Source: JAXGYX01 sp040772065 (lineage in GTDB: Bacteria; Bacillota; Clostridia; Saccharofermentanales; Fastidiosipilaceae). Taken from it: a stretch of 64,000 bases of DNA. The translations under genes and the position numbers were made by a program. Location: contig JAXGYX010000001.1 in NCBI GenBank assembly GCA_040772065.1, forward strand, positions 806,001 to 870,000, given 5' to 3'. The notes below the pieces were generated by a model. It was not told the DNA's origin. It saw only the letters and a program-made list of their open reading frames with translations, and did no database searches. Numbering within the stretch: position 1 is the first letter of the stretch; every line of letters starts with the position of its first letter. Shown here piece by piece: positions 9,784 through 18,163 of the stretch.

Positions 9784-10133
9784 GAGACTATCGAGGGAAG
9801 TGTCGCGTCTATCTGGCCTGCGGTTATACGGATTTACGTAAAGGGATCGATGGTCTGGCCCTCTTAGTAAAAGAACAGTTTCACTTGGATCCTTATGAGC
9901 AAAGTCTTTTCCTCTTTTGCGGCCGTCGCCAGGATCGTATTAAAGCCCTCCTCTTTGAGGGAGATGGTTTTCTCTTGTTGTACAAACGCCTGGAGAAAGA
10001 CCGCTATCAATGGCCACGTACAGCCGATGAGTTACGCGAGATTAGCCCGCAGGAATACCGTTGGTTAATGGATGGCTTAACCCTAGATCCTAAGCAAAAG
10101 ATCCGGCAAAGTGGCCCCTATTTACTGGGGTAA
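9777..10133 (+). CDS. tnpB: IS66 TnpB (Orf2), right copy
   Basis: 118-aa IS66 accessory protein with the CGYTDLRKGIDGL motif. It starts at the ATG at 9777, inside the end of tnpA, and stops 60 bp before tnpC. Its biochemical role is not established for the family, but it is normally required for transposition. Confidence 0.9.
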   Translation: MLRDYRGKCRVYLACGYTDLRKGIDGLALLVKEQFHLDPYEQSLFLFCGRRQDRIKALLFEGDGFLLLYKRLEKDRYQWPRTADELREISPQEYRWLMDGLTLDPKQKIRQSGPYLLG

Positions 10134-10193
10134 AATTCCACACAAAGCCTATAAAATCAGTACTTTGCAGCGTTTTTATAGTATAATGGATCC

Positions 10194-11735
10194 ATGCAAA
10201 ACGTTACCATTACCTGGCAAGAATATGAGCGCCTTCTTCATCTGGAAAAAGAAGTTTCCCGTTTACAAGATGCGGTGGACTTTCTTACAAATGCGCATCG
10301 GTTGGGGCAGGTCAAGCGTTTCGGATCGTCCAGTGAGCAGAGCCAATACGATCAGATTAGCCTCTTTAATGAAGCAGAGTTCACGGCGGATACTTCCGTA
10401 CCGGAACCTGAAATGACAGAGGTAAAGGCTTATCACCGAAAGACGGCTCGCACAAGAAAAGAATCACTTCCTGAAGACTTACCCGTAGAAACCATTGAAT
10501 ATGTACTCCAAGGTGAAGAGGCACAGTGCCCGCAGTGTGCCTGCGCCATGGAGACGATTGGCAAGCATGTCCGAGAAACGTTGAAGATCATTCCCGCACA
10601 GGCGCTGATTCGCCGAGAGATTCAATATACTTATGCTTGTCCTTGCTGTGAAAAAGAAGCGTGTAAGACACCAGTAAAAAAGGCTAGCATGCCACCCGCT
10701 CTACTTTCCGGTAGTATCGCTTCAGCCGAGTCAGTTGCTCAGATTATGGTTCAGAAATTCGTCATGGGTTCCCCCTTGTATCGTCAGGAGCAAGAATGGG
10801 GACGTCAGGGCTTGCCTTTATCCAGGCAAACGATGTCAAATTGGTTACTTAGCTGTAGTGAGCGCTATCTGAAAGCCGTCTACGATCTCTTGCACCAGCG
10901 TTTACTCCGGGAAGAAATTTTACATGCGGATGAAACGACGCTGCAAGTCCTTCGAGAAGAAGGGAAAGCAGCGCAAAGCAAGAGTTATATGTGGTTGTAT
11001 CGCACAGGAAAGCATACCCTTCACCCGATTGTTCTTTATGAGTACCAACCGGATCGAAAAGGGCGAAGGCCAGTGGACTATCTCCAGGGTTTTGAGGGAT
11101 ACTTACATACAGACGGATATTCGGGGTATCGAGTTTTGCCGAAATCGATCGTACTGGTTGGTTGCCTTGCGCATGCTCGGCGCAAATTCGATGAGGCGTT
11201 AAAATCCATGCCTTCTTCCTCACAGGCAGATTCGCTTGCCTGGAAAGGCAAACAGTATTGTGACCGACTCTTTTTGCTGGAACGAGAATGGGGCAAGCTA
11301 TCGGCGGAAGACCGCTACAAGGGGCGACAGGAAAAATCGGTCCCTCTATTGAGTGAGTTCTACACATGGCTTCGTTCGCTAAACGTGTCTAGTCGATCTA
11401 TTTTTGGTAAGGCTGTCACGTATTGCATCCAGCAAGAGATCTACCTGCGGCGTTATCTGCTTGACGGCCGTTTGGAAATTTCCAACAACTTAGCGGAACG
11501 CAGTATTAAACCCTTTGTCATCGGGCGAAAGAATTTTCTTTTCGCGAATACCGCCAGAGGAGCGACGGCTAGCGCCGTGATTTATAGTTTGATTGAAACG
11601 GCGAAAGCGAACCAAATCAATCCCTATGAATATCTGCTCTTTGTTCTGAAAAAAGCACCCAGTATGGATCTCAAAAACCATCCGGAACAAGCTCAGTTTC
11701 TGCTCCCGGAAGCCTTTAAAAATAGGGGTTCATAA
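10194..11735 (+). CDS. tnpC: IS66 transposase TnpC, right copy
   Basis: 513-aa DDE transposase. Residues 1-40 form a coiled segment (EYERLLHLEKEVSRLQDAV). A zinc-finger domain follows (CPQCACAM and CPCCEKEAC, about residues 112-155). The catalytic core has HADETTLQV, LHTDGYSGYR and the C-terminal Glu region NNLAERSIKPFVIGRKNFLF. An A6 run near the 3' end is the site where the left copy has lost a base. This copy is full length and likely active. Confidence 0.93.
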   Translation: MQNVTITWQEYERLLHLEKEVSRLQDAVDFLTNAHRLGQVKRFGSSSEQSQYDQISLFNEAEFTADTSVPEPEMTEVKAYHRKTARTRKESLPEDLPVETIEYVLQGEEAQCPQCACAMETIGKHVRETLKIIPAQALIRREIQYTYACPCCEKEACKTPVKKASMPPALLSGSIASAESVAQIMVQKFVMGSPLYRQEQEWGRQGLPLSRQTMSNWLLSCSERYLKAVYDLLHQRLLREEILHADETTLQVLREEGKAAQSKSYMWLYRTGKHTLHPIVLYEYQPDRKGRRPVDYLQGFEGYLHTDGYSGYRVLPKSIVLVGCLAHARRKFDEALKSMPSSSQADSLAWKGKQYCDRLFLLEREWGKLSAEDRYKGRQEKSVPLLSEFYTWLRSLNVSSRSIFGKAVTYCIQQEIYLRRYLLDGRLEISNNLAERSIKPFVIGRKNFLFANTARGATASAVIYSLIETAKANQINPYEYLLFVLKKAPSMDLKNHPEQAQFLLPEAFKNRGS

Positions 11736-11753
11736 AACAGCTTTGACGCTTAC

Positions 11754-12235
11754 GAATCATCTTCCCAAACCATTTCATAATTCAAAGTATAAGCGCTTTT
11801 AGTTTCATTAAGGCTACCCAAAAAAGAAGTCTTACTGCCATCTTTATAGGTTATTACTCCAGCCTTGCCATGCATGAGCCCAAAAATTTGATCCGGAATT
11901 ACCTTGATTTCAAGTTTTCCATTAATTAAGAGATTATATAGTGTTGATAATCGTTTGCTGCTTTCAGGTGAAGCATATTTTTCTTCGGGTAAAAATTCGC
12001 ACCACTCTTGTTTCATCTTCTGAGCATAGTTTGCAATTGCAACATCCTCTGGTAAAAGCTCAGAATTACAAATTACACGAACTTTACCTTCAACGTTTTC
12101 GATGCTCTCACCAGCAATCTCCAAAACAGATGAACAAAAATACCCTGCAATCCTATCATAGGAGACTGCATTCTTAAGCTTCTCTACAAGAAACTGTTTA
12201 TCCAGTTTATGTCTTCTCGAAGAATAGCGGTTCAC
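11754..12235 (-). pseudogene. PLD-SNF2 defence helicase, N-terminal phospholipase D piece
   Basis: First 160 residues of the split helicase. A phospholipase D/nuclease HKD motif spans residues 122-143 (HGK, then Asp, then GSLN), and the fold starts with SYDRIAGYFCSSVLEIA. The start is the GTG at 12235, preceded by AAGGAGAGA. The methylase stop lies only 15 bp upstream, so the two form an operon. The frame runs into the IS66 at 11753, where the eight bases GAATCATC are one half of a swapped duplication. Fusion of a PLD domain to a SNF2 motor is typical of anti-phage helicases linked to DUF1156 methylases. Confidence 0.88.
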
Positions 12236-12250
12236 AAACTATCTCTCCTT

Positions 12251-13732
12251 TTAAATACTATCATTGGTAACAAGTGAATATAATAAGTCAGCCATGATTG
12301 CACTATGTTCCCAATGCGGCGCCATGTTATCAATATCCTTGGTGTCTTTGATGAAGCTTAAGAGTTGCTTTATCATGTCACGTTTATTCCAGTAATCTGA
12401 TAGTTCATTTTTTATATAGCCCAAGGCTTTTGAAGGATTTCCATCTTCTTTGATTCCTGTATAAATCCCCATGAATATTGTTCTGAGTAAGGAATTTTCA
12501 AAATCAGGAACATCATTAATTGTTCTGCCACCCATTTCAAAAGGTGTTTTAAGCCGAGCTGTGTTAGCTCTTTCACTGGCCATCATTTGGCCATATCCAC
12601 CTATATTAAAGCCCCTTGCAAATTCCTGATAAGTGCTTATTTGGTAATTGCCATGTTTTTCACTCTCTAGTCCCTTAATATAAAATTTTTCAGCATTTGA
12701 AAGGTCTTTCCAAAAGTAACCTTCAAAATCTGTAGGAATGACTGCGTCATATGCAACTTTTTTAGCAGCCTCTATAATTTTCACAATATTACTTTGAGAA
12801 GGGTTATTAATTGCCATATTTAATTCATAATCCAAATCTAAATCCTCAATTATTTTGTAAGAAGTCAGTACTTTAAGAGAAGCCGCGTAGGCTGCAAGCA
12901 CAAAGTCTGGATCTGAAAAGTTTGGTTCTTCTTTGTTCTCAAGTTCTAGCATGCTTGCAATTTGATTTCTTACTTCTGCCCGAATATCTGAAGTTATTTC
13001 ATCCAAAAAGGCCATGTCTTCCCCAGTTTGTTTACGTAGAATTAGAAGCACAGTGCCTTTAACATAATTCCCATCTTTAAGACCTCCACTTTCAGTCTCA
13101 GTGGCAATGTTCCAAGCAGCTGTAACTTTTAATCCTGCCTTCCACATAATAAGAGCAAGCTGTGCCCAGACAGCCGGATCGCTATGGGTGAACATAACTA
13201 CTTGCATACCATCATCTGGCATATGGTTAGCTAAATTAGTATATATTTCTATCATAGTATGAGAAAAATTATCATCACCGCGAACGGCCAGAACACGCTT
13301 TGAATCCGTATACCATTCAGGAAAAGTTTCTAGCAGCAATCTTTTATCCCATGACAAAAAGAATTCCGAAAGTTCATGATAATTTACAGCATCGGCATAG
13401 GGTGGATCTGTAATCCAGAAATCAGATATAGTATCAATATCTCTAGCATCAGCAGTTTTAATTTTGGAGTTTTTATTAACATTATTTTGGTTGACTGAAT
13501 AAAGCCATGTTGTCCCTATTGCAATGGAACTTCTGCAGCCATAATTAAAAAGAGTATTTAAAGCTTGCGTTGTAAAAGTATTTTGTAATTTTTCATTTCC
13601 TACTCCTGCATTCCATATACATAACCTTGAATTCCAATCTACACACTTATTTACACCTAATAATCCTGCAATTTTAGGGAGTATCAGATACTTTGTGTAT
13701 TCATCAGTAGTAATCAAATGATCATGTGTCAA
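12251..13732 (-). pseudogene. DUF1156 (COG1743-type) adenine-specific DNA methylase, N-terminus missing
   Basis: C-terminal 490 residues of a large N6-adenine methyltransferase. The catalytic DPPY motif (ITDPPYADAVNYHEL) is at residues 109-112 of this piece. The Rossmann-fold continuation (MQVVMFTHSDPAVWAQLALIMWKAGL) and a helical C-terminal region follow. Family members are usually about 900 aa and carry an N-terminal DUF1156 segment with the SAM-binding start, which is absent here. Homology ends around 13732 next to the IS cluster, and the TTG there is not a native start. In complete systems this methylase is accompanied by a DUF499 ATPase, not found in the window. Probably non-functional. 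Confidence 0.8.
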
Positions 13733-13776
13733 ATCGCCTGCTTGTTGCCTGTTTATCAGCGTTAGGCAGGTGATTT
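13731..13776. repeat. Inverted repeat at the methylase-IS256 junction
   Basis: AAATCGCCTGC (13731-13741) and GCAGGTGATTT (13766-13776) pair at 10 of 11 positions around a 24-base loop. It sits exactly where methylase homology stops. It could be an end of the IS256-family element or a scrap of another one; I could not match it to the other IS256 end. Confidence 0.5.
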
Positions 13777-13841
13777 TACGTTAGCATAGTTTAACAGGAG
13801 CATGTGCTGCCCGTAAAGTTAAACAGTATCTGAATCTGCAA

Positions 13842-15083
13842 TCAGTTGTAGTCTCCCGGCTGGATACGGTCTTCAAAGATAATCATCAGCTGCCCAAATA
13901 TGCCGGCCCAGCCTTGAATCTTACCCCATTTTGCGGTGATGTCCTGAATCGCCAGATACAAGGATTTGAGCAAGGCGGTATCGGACGGGTAGGCGGCCTT
14001 GCTTTTGGTGACTTTTCGCAGGCCTCGATTGAAACTCTCAATTCTGTTCGTCGTGTAAATGAGCTTACGAATTTCGGGTGGATACTTAAAAAAGGTGCTG
14101 AGCTCTGTCCAGTTGTCACGCCAGGATTTCAGAGCTGCTGGGTATTTTTTACCCCATTTTTCCTCAAACGCGTCCAGCTCCATCAGACCGACTTCTTCCG
14201 TTGGCGCCTGATAAATTCGTTTCATGTCTGAGGTGTAGAGTTTCAGGTCCTTATAGGGGACATAACGCATGGAGTTTCGGACCTGGTGTACGATGCATCG
14301 CTGGATATCCGTTTGGGGATAGACTGCGTGAATCGCCTCATTAAATCCGCTCAGACCATCGACTGAACAGATCAAAATATCGCGGACACCGCGATTTTTC
14401 ATTTCGTTCATACAGCTCAGCCAATATTTGCTGCTTTCAGCTTCGCCAATCCATAGGCCGCAGACGTCTCGCTCACCATTCATGTCCACGCCAATCGCGA
14501 TATAGACGGCGCGTTGTCGTACCATGCCTTCTGTCCGTACCGGATAGTGGATCGCGTCAAAGAACATCAGGGCATACAACGGCTTGAGTGGACGATTCTG
14601 CCATTCCTTAATTTCCGGCAGAATTTTATCTGTGATCTTGGAAATGGTTTCCGCCGAAATTTCCGCTCCATACAAGGATTCGATGTGAGCTGAGATATCC
14701 CTTGTACTCATGCCTTTGGCATACATTGAGATGATCTGTTTATCCAGACCTTTGATCTCCCGCTGGTGCTTGGGAACGATCTTTGGCTCAAATTCACTTT
14801 CACGGTCTCGGGGAACAGCGATTGTTACATCGCCATATTCCGTGCGTAGCGTTTTCGATGAGCTGCCATTTCGACTGTTGTTTGTCTTTTTGTTCTCTTT
14901 GTCGTGCTTGGCATAACCCAGATCAGTTTCCAGTTCTGCCTCCATCATCGTTTCTATCGTGCCACCAACAAGGTCTTTTAGAGCCTCTTTAATGTCGTCA
15001 GTAGTCTGGATGTCGTAGGCTTCTATGAATCCCTGTAGCCACCCTTCCGGTAGTCGGTCTGATTTTCGTTCGCGTCTGGCCAT
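13842..15083 (-). CDS. IS256-family transposase (defence-island copy)
   Basis: 413-aa mutator-type (IS256) DDE transposase. The core has MFFDAIHYPVR for the first Asp, ICSVDGLSGFNEAI for the second, and TTNRIESFNRGLRK around the catalytic Glu. C-H signatures of the family are visible (RCIVHQVRNSMRYV). The start ATG at 15083 follows GGAGGA by seven bases; a longer frame from a TTG at 15098 is not needed. The element probably spans about 13.78-15.13 kb, with GTGTAAGTCAT near the right end, but I found no clear matching left repeat or duplication. It separates the methylase remnant from the IS21 remnant. Confidence 0.9.
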   Translation of the reverse strand: MARRERKSDRLPEGWLQGFIEAYDIQTTDDIKEALKDLVGGTIETMMEAELETDLGYAKHDKENKKTNNSRNGSSSKTLRTEYGDVTIAVPRDRESEFEPKIVPKHQREIKGLDKQIISMYAKGMSTRDISAHIESLYGAEISAETISKITDKILPEIKEWQNRPLKPLYALMFFDAIHYPVRTEGMVRQRAVYIAIGVDMNGERDVCGLWIGEAESSKYWLSCMNEMKNRGVRDILICSVDGLSGFNEAIHAVYPQTDIQRCIVHQVRNSMRYVPYKDLKLYTSDMKRIYQAPTEEVGLMELDAFEEKWGKKYPAALKSWRDNWTELSTFFKYPPEIRKLIYTTNRIESFNRGLRKVTKSKAAYPSDTALLKSLYLAIQDITAKWGKIQGWAGIFGQLMIIFEDRIQPGDYN

Positions 15084-15135
15084 TGTTCTGTCCTCCAACT
15101 AGTTTCTATTTTACCAGCTGATGACTTACACAAAG

Positions 15136-15450
15136 TTATTTATACACTCTCTCCCGTTTTAAATAGCGCCACAGACTGGATTTGAAATAAAAAACCTGAA
15201 TGCTGTCAGGCCCTAGAAGGTCTCTGATCGTATCGTAATGTCTGTCTAAGTACGATGGTTTGTCTCTTGTTCCGCTAGGGAAATTACCTTCATAATAGCG
15301 CTTGGCTGTTCTCCGATCGCACGACATGTCGCGTGCAATCTTGCTCATATTGGGTTTCAAGTTCGCTGCCTCCAAAATGATCTTCAGTCTCGGCAGATCC
15401 GTGAGAGTTTTTACCTCCACGCTTGTGTCAAATTTGATTGGATAGTGCAT
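15136..15450 (-). pseudogene. istA: IS21-family transposase IstA, N-terminal fragment
   Basis: 104 residues match the front of IstA, with the helix-turn-helix segment NMSKIARDMSCDRRTAKRYY. IstA is normally 400-500 aa and is followed by istB; neither the catalytic core nor istB is present. The frame ends at RERVYK, right at the IS256 end, so the IS256-family insertion or an associated deletion probably removed the rest. Start ATG at 15450 after GAGGTAAG. Confidence 0.75.
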
Positions 15451-15595
15451 GTTCTTACCTCGAAATAATCTTTGGTAAAAACTTTAATGACTACCATCAT
15501 TTTTGTACATCCTTATTTCATCGAAACTGAGCATCCCTAGGCTAGCATTTACAGCTGATGTTATCGTTTATGGCATCAAAAGGTGCTACCGATAT

Positions 15596-16966
15596 TTATT
15601 CCTCATCATTGGGAATCAGCTCGTTTTCCGATAATTCATTTACTTCAACAGATTCGTCGGAGCGAATTTTTTCCGACATTCTATATTCCTCAGCTTCGGG
15701 TAAGTATGATATTTCGAAGGTTTTACTATAGTTTTCTCGTATTGCCGTCTCAATGTTATGTAAATCCGCCTTAAAAAACTCACGTCTACTATTGATAAGA
15801 TTCACTTTGTTTTTGGAGAAATGGTGATGCAAGGCTAACTCCAATGCAGGTGCGTCATCGCTAAAAATCATGGCATGAACATCAAATTTGAACGGAACGG
15901 AAGGACCACCTAACTCTCGCACTCGCTCATAAGGATCAAGACGCCTGGTCACACCAATTTTGAAAACATCTTCTCCAAATGAACCTATATTTGAGATTAT
16001 ATAGACATACCCGGCACGTGTATTGCTTATTCGATAATCCAAATCTTCAACTTTTTTGCCAAGTTCTGTTAATTGATTTTCCATTTCCAGCGCTTTGTCT
16101 TGATAGATCTTGCGCTCGGCAGCATCCAATTCACCGTCAAGATAACTTTGAATTTCTTTATACGCATTAATAAAATGAAGTTTTTCCTTTTCAATTTTTT
16201 CGCGTTCTTTTTTTGCTTCTATTTCTAATTTTCTCTGTTCTCTTAATGCTTCTCTTTCTGCTCTGGCATCTTCTTTTTCACGCTCTTTTTGTAATTTAAA
16301 AGAATAAACAAGATTCAGTTTTTCAATTTTGAGCTCAGTATAAGTTGTGTTTAAAGTGATTTTATTTACTGCGTTCATTGAGTTATGAGATTCCGCTGAA
16401 TTTTCTATGCGTTTTTTGATTGAATCATAATTATTGAATTTGACCTTATCTATTATACTTTCACACTCATTATTAAAAGAGCGAAGAAGTTGGCAAATGC
16501 TATCCTTAATCATTTTTTCACCTTCAGCTTGACTCCCGTTAATAATCCAATTGATAGAGTAAGTACATGCAGTATCATTCTTTATTAGGTCTTTTTGCTT
16601 TTGTCGGCATTGAAGAAGTTTTTCTTTTAGTTGAGTTGAAGACATCGCATCATAAAGAGGCGTGAAGATACCAAAATCTTGCAAAGTGATTTCATCATCC
16701 AAGACAACGATTTCAGCTTGTTTGTTTGCTATTTCATCGTTCAGATCAATAATGTGATCGGATAGCTTTTCCTGATCGATGTTGAGTTGTTGAATCTGAG
16801 ATTGAAGATTATTTAGCTCTTGCTTGGCATTGTCGATCGACAGCCTTAAAGTCCCAAGCTCATTATGCTCTGGAGTGAGGAGTGATAATAGTCGGCTGTT
16901 TTCTTGCTGCAATTGCTGAATTTGCTCCTTGTATTGGTTTACCTTAAAGAAGTCAGTGATAGCCAT
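15596..16966 (-). CDS. DUF4041 / GIY-YIG (T5orf172-type) nuclease-like protein
   Basis: 456-aa cytoplasmic protein. Residues 10-90 are coiled coil. A DUF4041-like helical domain follows (about 95-290) with a second charged coiled coil rich in Glu-Arg-Lys. A C-terminal GIY-YIG-type domain has GYVYIISN, VFKIGVTRR, DPYERVRELG and the possible catalytic Glu in ALELALHHHF. The start is the ATG at 16966 after GAGGTGG, in preference to a GTG three codons earlier. Such proteins are common on phages and defence islands; the substrate is unknown. Base composition is AT-rich like the rest of the island, and the gene appears intact. Confidence 0.75.
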   Translation of the reverse strand: MAITDFFKVNQYKEQIQQLQQENSRLLSLLTPEHNELGTLRLSIDNAKQELNNLQSQIQQLNIDQEKLSDHIIDLNDEIANKQAEIVVLDDEITLQDFGIFTPLYDAMSSTQLKEKLLQCRQKQKDLIKNDTACTYSINWIINGSQAEGEKMIKDSICQLLRSFNNECESIIDKVKFNNYDSIKKRIENSAESHNSMNAVNKITLNTTYTELKIEKLNLVYSFKLQKEREKEDARAEREALREQRKLEIEAKKEREKIEKEKLHFINAYKEIQSYLDGELDAAERKIYQDKALEMENQLTELGKKVEDLDYRISNTRAGYVYIISNIGSFGEDVFKIGVTRRLDPYERVRELGGPSVPFKFDVHAMIFSDDAPALELALHHHFSKNKVNLINSRREFFKADLHNIETAIRENYSKTFEISYLPEAEEYRMSEKIRSDESVEVNELSENELIPNDEE

Positions 16967-16999
16967 CTCTTCCACCTCAAATCCTTTTAGATATCTTTG

Positions 17000-17182
17000 T
17001 CAATTTGAAATAATCGAACAATCTGCAGATTTTTTTGTCATCCTTATCGTATCGTAATTGCCCGAGCAGGATACTCCAAGGATGTCGGTCCACTGCTCTA
17101 GTAATTTGTCCGAAATTTTAACAGGAATCATTAGACCGGCTCTCACTTTGTGGTGATGCAAGAGCCGATCATCGCTGATCAT
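17000..17182 (-). CDS. Small unrecognised open frame (60 aa)
   Basis: Sixty codons, eight bases downstream of the lipoprotein stop and just before the DUF4041 gene. No family is recognised and no clear Shine-Dalgarno sequence precedes its ATG (only TTGAATA). The segment VRAGLMIPVKISDKLLEQWTDIL looks protein-like, so it may be a degraded gene. Confidence 0.25.
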   Translation of the reverse strand: MISDDRLLHHHKVRAGLMIPVKISDKLLEQWTDILGVSCSGNYDTIRMTKKSADCSIISN

Positions 17183-17189
17183 TATTCAA

Positions 17190-17852
17190 CTACTCTGTAA
17201 TAGGTATCATTTTTTCAGTAATCGCTTCGCCAAATAAGTCAGCTGTAGCCACCAGTCGCAATGGTGTTGTGTCATCGGTCAATTCATATAACATATATGA
17301 AGAAACTGTACCACCTGGATTGATTGCAACATACTGGTTATCCGGAACATAATCGTCCGGAGTAAACGCGGAAACAGATGTCGTATGAAGAGGAATTGTA
17401 AAATTAGGGTCAGTATCTTGGTACAACATAAATGAAGAATCCCATATCCAAAATGGTGTAGATTCAACCGGATCTAAACCTTCCGCATTTAACGTTATGT
17501 CACAACGAAACAAGGCATATGCAGGATGATCATTTTTTGGAGCGATACCGATATCAATCGCTTCTTGCCCTGTAACAATATCCATGCTTGTGATTTTAAT
17601 TGTCCAATCTTTATTTGTATAAGTAGTTCCATCAAAGGTCGTATCATTGGAAGCTTTATTGCTACCGGAATCTATTTCTTTATCTAACACTGGTGCTGTT
17701 GGGATTGTGGCTCTCAATATTTCATTTTCTGAAGCAAGTTGTGACAATTCGTTTTCTAGCTTTACAATCCTTGCTTCTTGAAGTTTTGATGAACAGCTAG
17801 TTAAGGACAACGATAGTACCAATGTAGCTACAACAATTAATAGTTTTTTCAT
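17190..17852 (-). CDS. Lipoprotein with DUF5067-like domain
   Basis: 220-aa secreted lipoprotein. Residues 1-20 form a signal peptide ending in a lipobox (SLTSC), so Cys20 should be lipid-anchored on the outer face of the membrane. A short coiled segment follows, then a beta-rich immunoglobulin-like domain (about 75-220) that resembles DUF5067 (DWTIKITSMDIVTG, AYALFRCDITLNAEG, AINPGGTVSSYMLYEL). The function of this domain is not known. It is the last AT-rich gene before the higher-GC backbone begins near 18 kb. Confidence 0.7.
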   Translation of the reverse strand: MKKLLIVVATLVLSLSLTSCSSKLQEARIVKLENELSQLASENEILRATIPTAPVLDKEIDSGSNKASNDTTFDGTTYTNKDWTIKITSMDIVTGQEAIDIGIAPKNDHPAYALFRCDITLNAEGLDPVESTPFWIWDSSFMLYQDTDPNFTIPLHTTSVSAFTPDDYVPDNQYVAINPGGTVSSYMLYELTDDTTPLRLVATADLFGEAITEKMIPITE

Positions 17853-18074
17853 ATTTTCCCTCTTAAAATGATTTAAATGACCAATGTTATAAAACTATTT
17901 CTCTTAATTGATTTCTGTCCCTTCCGGATTTATTGAAAATCGCACCATTGGTATCATTTTATAAAATATTCTATCCAATAAATCGGACTCATCTCAACCA
18001 ATCAGATAAATGCTGAAATTTGTCGGCACTATAACTGGCTACTTGCCCGCCTCTCCCCACTCCCAAAAATTCAA

Positions 18075-18102
18075 ACAGCGCGAAACATCGGTCCCGCGCT
18101 GT
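18075..18102 (-). terminator. Probable terminator of the leuA-hom operon
   Basis: ACAGCGCG and CGCGCTGT form an 8-bp stem around a 12-base loop, about 60 bp beyond the hom stop. On the minus strand it is followed by a T-rich stretch (TTTGAATTTTT). The rest of the 311-bp gap 17853-18163 shows nothing else I can support. Confidence 0.6.
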
Positions 18103-18163
18103 CGAAATTCAGTTTATATCTCTTATATTTATTAGCGATCTGGTCTGTTCAGGACCTGTCTCG

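Larger units (their letters stand above)
9302..11753 (+). mobile_element. IS66-family element, right copy (2452 bp)
   Basis: The ends start GTAAGCGTCAAA and finish TTTGACGCTTAC. All three genes (tnpA, tnpB, tnpC) are open and in order, so this copy looks functional. It is in inverted orientation to the copy at 6363-8812 and almost identical, a good substrate for homologous recombination. Confidence 0.93.
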
